A stretch of 16,153 bases of DNA from Candidatus Latescibacterota bacterium (GCA_030613045.1 JAUWMS010000004.1:1-16153), one strand, 5' to 3'. Counted from the stretch's first letter, positions 1 through 6,650 are shown. Notes: generated by a model from the sequence alone, not told the origin. Numbers and translations are program-made.

Positions 1-1118
1 TTTCCGGCTGCAAACGCCGCCCTGCCGTCAATTTCCGAGTACATTTGTGTTACGCCGGCCTCATCCTGCTCCATGCGGGTGTTTTCTCCGGTGGAGAGGG
101 GTTCGTCCTTTCCGTCCACCGCACGGATGTTGTCCCCACGGATCGTCCTTCCCGGGGTTCCTTTGGCGGCCGGGACCTTCTCGATCAACAACTCCCCCTG
201 ATGGACGTTCACCACATTGCTGTGCTCTCTGAAGTCAATGGACCCATCTTTTCGCACCTTGCCCGCCTTCGCCCTGTCCTCCTGTTCCCAGGAGAAGCGC
301 AATTGAGCGTCCTTTCCGGCAGTCGGCAGAAGCCCCTTCGCGATGCACACCGGGGTCGAAACGTTCCCCGCGACGACCTGCGCGACGGCGTTCTCGTCCA
401 GTCCATACACGATCCCGCTCTCCGCAATCCATGCCTGCATCTCCTCGGCGGTGGGTGGTGATCCGGCCCCCAACAGGAAATAGGCCTCCAAAACATCTTT
501 GGCTACCCAGATCGGAGAGAGGACCGATATCTCAGCATTCTCCAAGAGAGCCCCTCCGAAACGTTCGGCGATGACCTGCGATCCGTCCTCCGAATCTATG
601 GTATATTCTCCGACATTCAGTTCCACATCGTTTCCGGGTATTCCCGGGATTTCCTCTCCGAGAACGGACATTCCGGGCGTTCCCTCCGTGGCCGGCGTGC
701 GAATGGCCAGCACATCCCCTTGATGAACGATAGGGACGTGGGACTGCGCTTTTTTTACCGTTTCCGGATCGTTGGTGCCGAGCAGCGTTCGGAATCGCTG
801 CGCCTCTTTTTGCTCCTTAAGACCCACCGGAAACCGATATTCGACCTGAGCGTCCGCTCCGGCCTCCGGGGCAACGCCATGGGCCACCACTTCACTGTGC
901 GCCCCCTCGCCGCCGGCCGCTTCCCGGACGATCTTTCGGACCGCTTCCTCATCTATGCCGGAGCGCACCCCGTGCTCGGCCAGGGCCTGCATCGCATCCT
1001 CAAATTCCACCTCCGTCCCCATAATGTGGAGGGTGGCCAGCAATCCGTCCTCGGAAAGGGCCACACGCACCCCGGACGTTTCGTGAGATTCCGGCTGCCC
1101 CGTTTTTTCGCTGCTCAT
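1..1118 (-). CDS. FapA-family (DUF342) protein with tandemly duplicated N-terminal domain, partial at the left edge
   Basis: The reading frame is open for 372 codons from ATG at 1118 and runs off the window without a stop, so the C-terminal part is missing. A GGGG stretch lies 9 bases upstream of the ATG, and flhB ends 29 bp before it. The sequence matches FapA-type N-terminal domains, and the domain appears twice. Repeat 1 is about residues 46-165 (motifs GVAPEAGADAQVEY, VHQGDVLAIRTPATEGTPG). Repeat 2 is about residues 231-350 (GLLPTAGKDAQLRF, VHQGELLIEKVPAAKGTPG, then DGKDEPLSTGENTRM). The second copy resembles the single N-terminal domain of the other FapA gene at 3588-5009 (shared GSIDFR). 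The usual beta-helix and coiled-coil region would lie outside the window. FapA proteins act in flagellar assembly or polar placement in Vibrio; the role here is inferred. No signal peptide is seen. Confidence 0.85.
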   Translation of the reverse strand, partial: MSSEKTGQPESHETSGVRVALSEDGLLATLHIMGTEVEFEDAMQALAEHGVRSGIDEEAVRKIVREAAGGEGAHSEVVAHGVAPEAGADAQVEYRFPVGLKEQKEAQRFRTLLGTNDPETVKKAQSHVPIVHQGDVLAIRTPATEGTPGMSVLGEEIPGIPGNDVELNVGEYTIDSEDGSQVIAERFGGALLENAEISVLSPIWVAKDVLEAYFLLGAGSPPTAEEMQAWIAESGIVYGLDENAVAQVVAGNVSTPVCIAKGLLPTAGKDAQLRFSWEQEDRAKAGKVRKDGSIDFREHSNVVNVHQGELLIEKVPAAKGTPGRTIRGDNIRAVDGKDEPLSTGENTRMEQDEAGVTQMYSEIDGRAAFAAG

Positions 1119-1147
1119 CTTCTTTTGCCCCTTTCACGTTTTAGGAA

Positions 1148-2212
1148 TCACACCTTCCGTTTCGTCCGCAATACATAAGCCAATACCTCCGCCACGGCCC
1201 GATACAAAGATTGCGGTACTTCCATACCGACCTCCACCGCCTTGTAAAGCGCCCGGGCCAGGGGCTTGTCTTCGATGATGGGCACGCCGGCCTCCTGTGC
1301 GATGCGTTTGATCTGTGCTGCGATCAGCCGCTCGCCTTTGGCCACCACACTCGGAGCGTTCATGGACTGGGGATCGTATTTTAAGGCCACCGCGAGACGC
1401 ACCGGGTTGGTGATCACCACATCGGCCTCGGGCACCGCAGTCATCATTCGTTTTCGGGCCATCTCGCGCTGGATGCTGCGCACCCGGGATTTGATCAGGG
1501 GATCGCCTTCGGTGCGCTTCTGTTCCTCCTTGACCTGCTCCTTCGTCATCCGAAGGTCTCTTCCGTGCTCATAGCGCTGGAATAGGTAGTCCAGCGCGCC
1601 CAGGATCACCATCACGATGGCGGTTCGGATTCCCACCTGAAAGGTCAACCGGGCGGCAAAGGCGAAAATTTGCTTCACCTCCGCATCGGCCAGGGGGATG
1701 CAATTTACAAGCTGGGGCCTCACCGTGCGATAGGCCACGTACCCGATCAGCGCCACTTTCAGGATATCCCGGATCAGCATTTCCAGCGATCGTTTGGAAA
1801 AAAGTCTTTTCATCCCGGAGAATGGATCCAATTTGCTGAACTTCGGCGCGAGCGGTTTCGTGCTGAACAGAAATCCCACCTGGAGAATGTTGGCCAACAG
1901 ACCGGCCACGATCAGCACCCCGAAGATGGGGGAGAGCACCTTGACAAAAAACGCCGCTAAGAAGATAAAATAGGTGTACACGTTCCCTGCAGACAGCGAC
2001 GCGATGGGCGCTTCACGCAACATCCTTTGCATAAATGCGGCCAACTGGCCTTTGAGCATCCCTCCCATAAAAAAGAGGGAAAGGATGCCGAAGAGCAAAA
2101 TGATCGCGGAGTTGATTTCCACACTCCGCGCCACCTGGCCCTCTTCCCGGGCCTCTTCCCGACGCCGCTGTGTCGGCTCCTCGGTGCGTTCCTGAAAAGA
2201 CTCCTCGGCCAT
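1148..2212 (-). CDS. flhB: Flagellar type III export switch protein FlhB
   Basis: FlhB is the inner-membrane component of the flagellar export apparatus that changes substrate specificity from rod/hook to filament proteins. The 354-residue product has the usual charged N-terminus (SFQERTEEPTQRRREEAREE), four membrane segments in roughly residues 33-210, and the cytoplasmic domain with GDPLIKSRVRSIQREMARKR at 237-256. The C-terminal stretch KPLARALYKAVEVGMEVPQ at 316-334 is also typical. At the autocleavage site the sequence reads ITNPVRLAVALKYD, so N269 and P270 are kept but the following T-H of the canonical NPTH is V-R. The start ATG at 2212 has only a weak AGG upstream. In related clusters flhB directly follows fliR; here a FapA gene, a response regulator and repeats lie between, and flhA is not the next gene. 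Confidence 0.97.
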   Translation of the reverse strand: MAEESFQERTEEPTQRRREEAREEGQVARSVEINSAIILLFGILSLFFMGGMLKGQLAAFMQRMLREAPIASLSAGNVYTYFIFLAAFFVKVLSPIFGVLIVAGLLANILQVGFLFSTKPLAPKFSKLDPFSGMKRLFSKRSLEMLIRDILKVALIGYVAYRTVRPQLVNCIPLADAEVKQIFAFAARLTFQVGIRTAIVMVILGALDYLFQRYEHGRDLRMTKEQVKEEQKRTEGDPLIKSRVRSIQREMARKRMMTAVPEADVVITNPVRLAVALKYDPQSMNAPSVVAKGERLIAAQIKRIAQEAGVPIIEDKPLARALYKAVEVGMEVPQSLYRAVAEVLAYVLRTKRKV

Positions 2213-2220
2213 TTCAAACC

Positions 2221-2297
2221 TATGGACTGGTTATTGGTCATCGGTGAGTGGGTAAGGAGGATGACCAATCACCAATAACCACTCACCAATCACAGGG
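2221..2297. repeat. Short-word repeat tract with inverted partner, flhB leader
   Basis: The left arm (about 2227-2252) contains GGTTATTGGTCATCGG and the right arm (2261-2293) contains GACCAATCACCAATAACC. The words are GATTGG/TTATTGG variants, and the right arm is roughly the reverse complement of the left, so RNA from this gap could form a hairpin. It lies between the response regulator stop and the flhB start and occupies most of that 104-bp gap. Confidence 0.75.
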
Positions 2298-2316
2298 GGA
2301 TAGGGGGGAAGGGAAG

Positions 2317-2850
2317 CTACGTCCGCGACTTCAAAATTTCTGTCAGAAGTCGCCGCGTCTCCGAATCGTCCACGCCGTCGGTGAGCCAGGAATCCACGAG
2401 ACGCATCAGATGTTCCTGCTCCTCCCGAAGCTTCCCATTGCTTTCCTCCAGTTTCTGATTATTCCGCTCCAGTTCGTTTATCAGGCGGGCGTTCTGGAGG
2501 ACTAAGAGGATGCGCGCCTTCATCGCCATGAAGTCGAAGGGCTTTCTTAGGAAATCGTTTGCGCCCAATGCGATCCCTTCTTCGTAATCGTAGGGGCCTC
2601 CGGTGATCAAAATCACCGGGAGATTCGGGTATTGCTTCCGCAGGACGGAGAGGAAGGTGTATCCGTCCATGCCTTCCATGCGCACGTCGGACAGAACCAG
2701 ATCGAAAGACTGTTTCTCGATCCTGGAGAGTGCCTCGTTTGCACTTGGAACCGGCACGGACGTAAACCCCTCCAGCGCATCTAAAAAACTGCTTACAGCC
2801 TCCAATATCCCGGGTTCGTCGTCCACGATCAATACGCTGGTGTTCTCCAT
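2317..2850 (-). CDS. Single-domain response regulator with C-terminal coiled-coil tail
   Basis: Residues 1-120 form a receiver domain: acidic pair D10/D11 in LIVDDEPG, phosphoacceptor D55 in DLVLSDVRM, T83 in ILITGG, and K103 in FLRKPFD. It is followed by a heptad-like charged helix at about 114-147 (ARLINELERNNQKLEESN onward) and a short tail ending in ILKSRT. There is no DNA-binding, GGDEF or other output domain, and at 177 residues it is longer than CheY (about 120-130). Start ATG 2850 is preceded by GGGAG at good spacing. Lying between fapA and flhB in a flagellar cluster, it probably passes a signal to a flagellar or chemotaxis partner by protein contact; this is inference. I cannot assign it to a named family, and no histidine kinase is in the window. 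Confidence 0.9.
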   Translation of the reverse strand: MENTSVLIVDDEPGILEAVSSFLDALEGFTSVPVPSANEALSRIEKQSFDLVLSDVRMEGMDGYTFLSVLRKQYPNLPVILITGGPYDYEEGIALGANDFLRKPFDFMAMKARILLVLQNARLINELERNNQKLEESNGKLREEQEHLMRLVDSWLTDGVDDSETRRLLTEILKSRT

Positions 2851-2933
2851 CTTTTCTCCCTTTTTTCAACCTCAGGTGAGGGGTGAACGATTTTTTTTTC
2901 ATTGAGAGTTGGCGGATAACCTAACTTGATAGG

Positions 2934-2951
2934 TTAGGAATTTCCATTTTT
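2934..2951. repeat. Partial copy of the GGAATTTCCATTTTT repeat
   Basis: TTAGGAATTTCCATTTTT matches the core of two longer identical copies at 6412-6435 and 6573-6596. A small palindrome, AACCTA/TAGGTT, lies next to it at about 2918-2936. Confidence 0.6.
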
Positions 2952-3110
2952 CTTTTTGATTCAGTTTCCGGGCAGAATTTTTTCCAATCAGGAGGCCAAG
3001 AAGTTAGGAGAAAGACAATCCGTACGTAATGCACCTCAGCCCTCTCCTGGTTTCCTGCATTCCTGATAGAAAACACACTCTGCTGGTCGATTCAGCCCAA
3101 TAAAAGGAGA

Positions 3111-3160
3111 ATCGACTTATCAAAGCCTTACCAAAGCCCGCCCGAAGGGCGCTAAGTGCA
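3111..3160. repeat. REP-like palindromic repeat, variant copy
   Basis: This contains CCAAAGCCCGCCCGAAGGGC followed by GCTAAGTGCA, closely matching copies at 6539-6574 and 6774-6810. The left part carries a small internal duplication (TTATCAAAGCC then TTACCAAAGCC). In the best-preserved copy GACTTA pairs with TAAGTC and GCCC with GGGC. Confidence 0.7.
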
Positions 3161-3186
3161 CTTTGTTAAATTGACATATTCACCTA

Positions 3187-3316
3187 AGCCACTTGCAAAA
3201 CTCTGAAAAACGCGAGGGCGCCATCCGGCTCGTAGCGGCAAAATGACTTCATCAGGGTCATTTGAGATGCAAAATGCCGAAGCAATCTCATCTGAAGAGG
3301 CGTTTTGCAAGTGGCT
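3187..3316. repeat. MITE-like element, copy 1 (130 bp, 14-bp perfect terminal inverted repeats)
   Basis: The element starts with AGCCACTTGCAAAA and ends with its exact reverse complement TTTTGCAAGTGGCT. Inside, near the right end, it has GCCGAAGCAATCTCATCTGA, shared with copy 2 at 5366-5484. CACCT occurs on both sides (3181-3185 and 3317-3321), which may be a target duplication. It has no coding capacity. The interior resembles the widespread intergenic repeat containing GAAGCAATCTC that I recall from many bacterial genomes. Confidence 0.75.
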
Positions 3317-3345
3317 CACCTTATTAATGACAAAATCAAGGACGG

Positions 3346-3471
3346 ATCCCAATGCCCGAATGCCGAAGAAAGGCCAAATTCCAAAATCAAAGGCAAAATC
3401 GTGTCGCATCCGGCTTGGGACTTTGGAATTTGAGCTTGGCTTGACCTTTGAATTTTGGCGTTTGACATTCG
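3346..3471. repeat. Short-word repeat tract with inverted partner between fapA and the MITE-like element
   Basis: The left arm carries words such as GCCAAATTCCAAAATCAAAG and the right arm the complementary kind, such as GACCTTTGAATTTTGGCG. It has the same layout as the tracts in other gaps but a different word. Confidence 0.65.
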
Positions 3472-3587
3472 TAGTGGACACTTTTTCCAATCTAACAAAG
3501 CCGGGATAAGTGGGATAAACGTTGTCTTCGAGCCTCGGATGTACCTGTCACTCCCTGTGATTCAAGCCTCGACCCGGAGGTGGGGGA

Positions 3588-5009
3588 TCACCGATTGGGC
3601 ACCATCTCTACCTCCCCATGGTCGTCCAAGCGAAAGATAACGTTCCTGAACGGCTTTTTTACCGGAAAGGGGTCCGAGACGCCAAGCGCGATGGTGACGC
3701 CGGGAAAAACGGTATCCCGGACCGAAATCACCGGATTGTACTCTCCGATGTCCTGTTGAAGGGACGCGATCTCCTCGTTGATCTGGGCTATCTGGTCCTC
3801 GTATTCCTTCACCCGGACTGCGGTTTTTTTGGCCTCTGTCCCGATCTTCATCACCACTTCGCTGCTGAACAATTCCCGCTTCTCAATCAGGATGGTGCGA
3901 AACTTTTTCGAGAGGGCCAACGCCTTCTTTTCGGCCGTCTGTCTTTGCTTCTCTAAGGCTTGGATTACTCGTTTTCTGACGTCCAGGTCCGCCATCAGGC
4001 GAATGACTTTCTCCCGAATATCGGGATCCAGACCGACTTCCACCTCCGTCAGGGCATTGTTGGAACTGCCCAGATTGAAGACCTCCAACCTGCGCCCGAC
4101 GATCAATTTTCCGCCTACGATCTCCTTGGCCTTCACCTCACCCGCCACTTTGAAATTGCTGTGTCCGATGCGCTCCGTTACGTTGACGGAATCCGCCGCC
4201 ACGTGCGCCCGATCGTAGATGTACTTTGCCTTGATTTCCCCTCCGGCCTCGATGAGGCGACCTCCTTTGGCAATGCCCCCATATACCGTGAGGTCTCCGT
4301 CCGCCCTCACCTCCGCATTTTCGACCACGCCATTGATCGTAATATGCCGGCCGCTCGAGACCGTGAAGCCGCCTCGAAGGTCTCCTCCTATAATGACGGC
4401 AGAGGGGGTATCAATGTTTCCTACTTCAAAATCCAAATCCCCCTGGATCAGGATGGAATCCTCCACGCTGACCCTTCCGAGGTGCCCCCGGTGGAAGATG
4501 CCTTCCTTCTCCGCGACCACGGTGTTGGGATCGTCCTCGTCTAAGACCGCTCCTTTTCCGATGAAGGCGTGCAGGTCGAAATCCTTTCCCCTTTCCCAAT
4601 GCAGGGCCTTGCCCGTCACCCCGATTTCGGGCACACCGTCCGTTCTCGTAATTTTCCGGATCAGCGGAGTGCCCGGTTCCACACTTTTCACAAAGTCAAT
4701 AGAACGGAAGTCTATGGAACCGTTCTCCAACTCCTTTCCAGTGGACTTCTCATCGGAGATCAGATACTCGATCCGGGCGTCCACGCCCCGCTCAATCGGG
4801 GTGGATCTCGCCACCACGACATATCGTCCGAAATCTTTCCTGGCGAGGAGGTCCTCTACCCGCTTTCGCATCACCCCGTGTGTGACCCCTTCATCCTGCA
4901 ACGCGGCTCGAACCTGTTCCGCGCTGCTTCCCGGCCCTTTGACGCTTACCCACGCCGTCCGTTTGTCCGCGGAGATAGTGACGTCTATTTGCTCCGTAGA
5001 GTTTCCCAT
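3588..5009 (-). CDS. FapA-family flagellar assembly protein (DUF342)
   Basis: The product has 473 residues from ATG at 5009, which has GAGAG just upstream; a longer frame to GTG 5072 exists but lacks a ribosome site and homologous residues. Domains in order: FapA N-terminal domain at about 8-175 (VEPGTPLIRKI, HAFIGKGAVLDEDDPNTVVA); a glycine-rich right-handed beta-helix at about 176-310 (VIIGGDLRGGFTVSSG, NGVVENAEVRADGDLTV); a long coiled coil at about 328-425; and a short C-terminal beta region with YNPVISVRDTVFPGVTI. The architecture and length suit DUF342/PF03961 proteins. In Vibrio, FapA is needed for flagellar assembly and interacts with the polar placement machinery; the role here is inferred from that and from its place between fliR and the response regulator. 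No membrane segment is visible, so it is probably cytoplasmic. Confidence 0.92.
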   Translation of the reverse strand: MGNSTEQIDVTISADKRTAWVSVKGPGSSAEQVRAALQDEGVTHGVMRKRVEDLLARKDFGRYVVVARSTPIERGVDARIEYLISDEKSTGKELENGSIDFRSIDFVKSVEPGTPLIRKITRTDGVPEIGVTGKALHWERGKDFDLHAFIGKGAVLDEDDPNTVVAEKEGIFHRGHLGRVSVEDSILIQGDLDFEVGNIDTPSAVIIGGDLRGGFTVSSGRHITINGVVENAEVRADGDLTVYGGIAKGGRLIEAGGEIKAKYIYDRAHVAADSVNVTERIGHSNFKVAGEVKAKEIVGGKLIVGRRLEVFNLGSSNNALTEVEVGLDPDIREKVIRLMADLDVRKRVIQALEKQRQTAEKKALALSKKFRTILIEKRELFSSEVVMKIGTEAKKTAVRVKEYEDQIAQINEEIASLQQDIGEYNPVISVRDTVFPGVTIALGVSDPFPVKKPFRNVIFRLDDHGEVEMVPNR

Positions 5010-5106
5010 AATCTCTCGTTTTTCCCGGAAGTGTTTCTCTGCCCACATTGAGGAACATGCCGATCTCAGCACTCAAAGTTCAGATCGGGCTCCGCGTTCC
5101 TAACCT

Positions 5107-5129
5107 GGATTATTCACAAGTCTTGGATG
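5107..5129. repeat. 23-bp direct repeat, copy 1 (fapA side)
   Basis: GGATTATTCACAAGTC then TTGGATG-type end; 22 of 23 bases match the copy at 5583-5605 in the same orientation. Confidence 0.8.
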
Positions 5130-5248
5130 ATACGCCACAGCTTAGGCTGTTCTTACAAAATAACGTTTTGAAACCCGAAATCAAGAATACGTTGCTGCAC
5201 AAGAGCAAAAGAGGATTTTGGGCGAATTTATGAATCATGCAGGGGAGA

Positions 5249-5264
5249 TGTCCCGTCAGGGACA
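5249..5264. repeat. GTCCC/GGGAC palindrome 1
   Basis: TGTCCCGTCAGGGACA forms a 6-bp stem with a 4-base loop. A second, GTCCCGTGAGGGAC, lies at 5306-5319. Confidence 0.65.
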
Positions 5265-5305
5265 GGATATTTATAGCATTCGAAATAGCCGAACTATTTC
5301 CCCAA

Positions 5306-5319
5306 GTCCCGTGAGGGAC
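5306..5319. repeat. GTCCC/GGGAC palindrome 2
   Basis: GTCCCGTGAGGGAC, a 5-bp stem with a 4-base loop, of the same kind as the palindromes at 5249, 5503 and 5561. Confidence 0.6.
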
Positions 5320-5365
5320 GAAATAACCATGGCAAACACATCATGACGAAAGGTGCATTCGAAAC

Positions 5366-5484
5366 AGCCACTTGCAAAAGAGGGGACGCCACTCCGCTCG
5401 CAACGACAAAACGACTCTATTATTGTCATTCGGAGGCACGAAGCGCCGAAACAATCTCATCTGAGGATTGTTTTGCAAGTGGCT
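5366..5484. repeat. MITE-like element, copy 2 (119 bp, same 14-bp terminal inverted repeats)
   Basis: It begins AGCCACTTGCAAAA and ends TTTTGCAAGTGGCT, identical to the ends of copy 1 at 3187-3316. The interior shares CAATCTCATCTGA, with more divergence in the middle. It sits between GTCCC palindromes 2 and 3. No clear target duplication is visible and it encodes nothing. Confidence 0.75.
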
Positions 5485-5502
5485 CTATTGGATAAATATG
5501 CC

Positions 5503-5576
5503 GTCCCTATGGGACTTGGAAATGTTTTTTTGGGTTTATTTTGTCCTGCTATAGCTATTTTGTCCCTAACGGGACA
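5503..5576. repeat. GTCCC/GGGAC palindromes 3 and 4
   Basis: GTCCCTATGGGAC at 5503-5515 and TGTCCCTAACGGGACA at 5561-5576 repeat the theme seen on the other side of the MITE-like element. Confidence 0.6.
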
Positions 5577-5582
5577 GAACCC

Positions 5583-5605
5583 GGATTATTCACAAGTCCT
5601 GGATG
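5583..5605. repeat. 23-bp direct repeat, copy 2 (fliR side)
   Basis: GGATTATTCACAAGTC followed by CTGGATG. It ends 11 bp beyond the fliR stop and matches 5107-5129 at 22 of 23 positions. Confidence 0.8.
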
Positions 5606-5615
5606 CGCACCGGCT

Positions 5616-6398
5616 TCATGGACTCAGAGCCCCTATGATGCCCTCGATATTGATCCATACACCTGTCAGGAGACGTCCGAAGACGTAGTAGAAGAAAGGG
5701 AAGGAGATTCCCAGCATCAGGAGACCGATCGCGATCTTCAACGGAAATCCCACGATGAACACGTTCATCTGAGGTACCGTTCGCGCTACGATCCCCAAGG
5801 CCACGCTGGTCAGGAAAAGGGTTATCATCATCGGCGCGCCGAGCTTGATTGCCGTTACGAACACTTGGGCGCTTATGCGAATCAGGCCCTCGCCGAGAGA
5901 TGCCGGCAATCGGACGCCGCCAACAGGTATCCACTTAAAGGTCCCAACCAGAGCCTCGATGAGGAGGTGATGTCCCCGCACCGCCAGAAAAAGCAACATA
6001 GCGATCAGGTATTGAAATTCTCCGATGATGGATATTTGCGTGGAGGACATGGGATCGAGCACATTGACAATGCCGAATCCCCTCTGCAGCCCCACTAATT
6101 GTCCGGAAAATTGCACTCCGATAAAAAACAGCAACAGCACGTATCCCATCAAGAGCCCCACGATCGTCTCCCTCGTCAGAAGCAGGAGATACGAAACCGT
6201 GTCCTTTGGCATGGCGGCCGGATCTATTTTCAACATGGGAAGCACGATCAGCCCCAGGATCAGCGCCAACCCCACCTTGATCTGGACGGGGATGTTGCGA
6301 TAGCTGAAGGGAGGCGCGGCAACGATCAAACCTCCGATGCGCACCACGGCCAAAAGATAGATCTGAAACCGGGTGAGCAAATAGGCTAAAAGCTCCAT
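5616..6398 (-). CDS. fliR: Flagellar type III export gate protein FliR
   Basis: FliR is the inner-membrane export-gate subunit that joins FliP5FliQ4 in the secretion pore. The start is placed at ATG 6398 (MELLAYLLTRFQIYLLAVVR), giving 260 residues, the normal family length. A frame extending upstream to 6554 would translate repeat sequence and is rejected. Several hydrophobic segments span the protein, with typical motifs PPFSYRNIPVQIKVGLALIL near residues 29-48, FSGQLVGLQRGFGI, and VGFPLKIAIGLLMLG near the end. The ribosome site is poor: a repeat copy ends about 13 bp before the ATG, so the native leader seems to have been replaced. On the upstream side it is 580 bp from fliQ, unusual because fliQ and fliR normally abut. 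Confidence 0.96.
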   Translation of the reverse strand: MELLAYLLTRFQIYLLAVVRIGGLIVAAPPFSYRNIPVQIKVGLALILGLIVLPMLKIDPAAMPKDTVSYLLLLTRETIVGLLMGYVLLLFFIGVQFSGQLVGLQRGFGIVNVLDPMSSTQISIIGEFQYLIAMLLFLAVRGHHLLIEALVGTFKWIPVGGVRLPASLGEGLIRISAQVFVTAIKLGAPMMITLFLTSVALGIVARTVPQMNVFIVGFPLKIAIGLLMLGISFPFFYYVFGRLLTGVWINIEGIIGALSP

Positions 6399-6411
6399 AT
6401 CAGGCGACTCG

Positions 6412-6435
6412 ATCGTATAGGAATTTCCATTTTTT
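6412..6435. repeat. 24-bp direct repeat, copy next to the fliR start
   Basis: The 24 bases are identical to 6573-6596; the core is GGAATTTCCATTTTTT. Its end lies about 13 bp from the fliR ATG, so it forms the fliR leader. Confidence 0.8.
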
Positions 6436-6452
6436 ATTTTGGGGTTGGTTCT

Positions 6453-6526
6453 GGATTTTGTAATCCCGAACCAACTTGAACCATTGATGCCGCAAGGCTG
6501 AACATCGGGATTACAAAATCCCGATG
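6453..6526. repeat. Inverted repeat pair with an internal hairpin
   Basis: GGATTTTGTAATCCCGA at 6453-6469 is the exact reverse complement of 6505-6521. The right arm also forms a hairpin by itself: CATCGGGATT and AATCCCGATG (6503-6526) around a 4-base loop. No T-run follows on either strand, so it is not a typical terminator. Confidence 0.75.
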
Positions 6527-6538
6527 CAACGGAAAGAG

Positions 6539-6574
6539 ACTTACGAAAGCCCACACAAAGGGCGCTGAGTCCAT
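6539..6574. repeat. REP-like palindromic repeat, copy 2
   Basis: ACTTACGAAAGCCCACACAA then AGGGCGCTGAGTCCAT. It matches the copy at 6774-6810 with a few substitutions and runs straight into the 24-bp repeat at 6573-6596. Confidence 0.75.
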
Positions 6575-6596
6575 CGTATAGGAATTTCCATTTTTT
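6573..6596. repeat. 24-bp direct repeat, distal copy
   Basis: Identical to 6412-6435 and preceded by a REP-like palindrome, suggesting that the palindrome and this tail form one composite unit. Confidence 0.8.
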
Positions 6597-6650
6597 GTCT
6601 AGTCAGACTCGCATCATCACCCCGACCGTGTATGCAGTTGTGGACAGACA

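Larger units (their letters stand above)
2851..3587. other. 737-bp gene-free gap upstream of the response regulator, filled with repeats
   Basis: No open frame here looks like a protein; those present run through repeats. The gap holds, from high to low coordinates, a tract of CAAA/ATTTTGG-type words (3346-3471), a MITE-like element (3187-3316), a REP-like palindrome (3111-3160) and a partial copy of the GGAATTTCCATTTTT repeat (2934-2951). The stretch 2953-3110 shows nothing I recognise. Confidence 0.8.
5010..5615. other. 606-bp gene-free gap between fliR and fapA: nested repeat island
   Basis: The gap is framed by a 23-bp direct repeat (5107-5129 and 5583-5605). Within it are four GTCCC/GGGAC palindromes (5249, 5306, 5503 and 5561), two on each side of a MITE-like element (5366-5484), as if the element had inserted into an older palindrome array. 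No frame in it looks like a real gene. Stretch 5131-5240 shows nothing I recognise. Confidence 0.75.

Noticed and set aside
755..952. Small minus-strand open frames at 209-496, 235-432 and 755-952
   Set aside because: They overlap, in other frames, the continuous 372-codon FapA-type frame that runs off the left edge and has clear family motifs.
3152..3509. Small open frames in the gap upstream of the response regulator
   Set aside because: They run through the MITE-like element and word tract on both strands, and have no ribosome site or family features.
4219..5103. Long plus-strand open frame (294 codons) opposite fapA
   Set aside because: It is an antisense shadow: composition is arginine/serine/proline-rich without any recognisable motif, and the minus-strand frame is a clear FapA protein.
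6399..6554. N-terminal extension of fliR
   Set aside because: The extension translates a repeat and a palindrome; the family start is at residue MELLAYLL, giving the normal 260-residue length.
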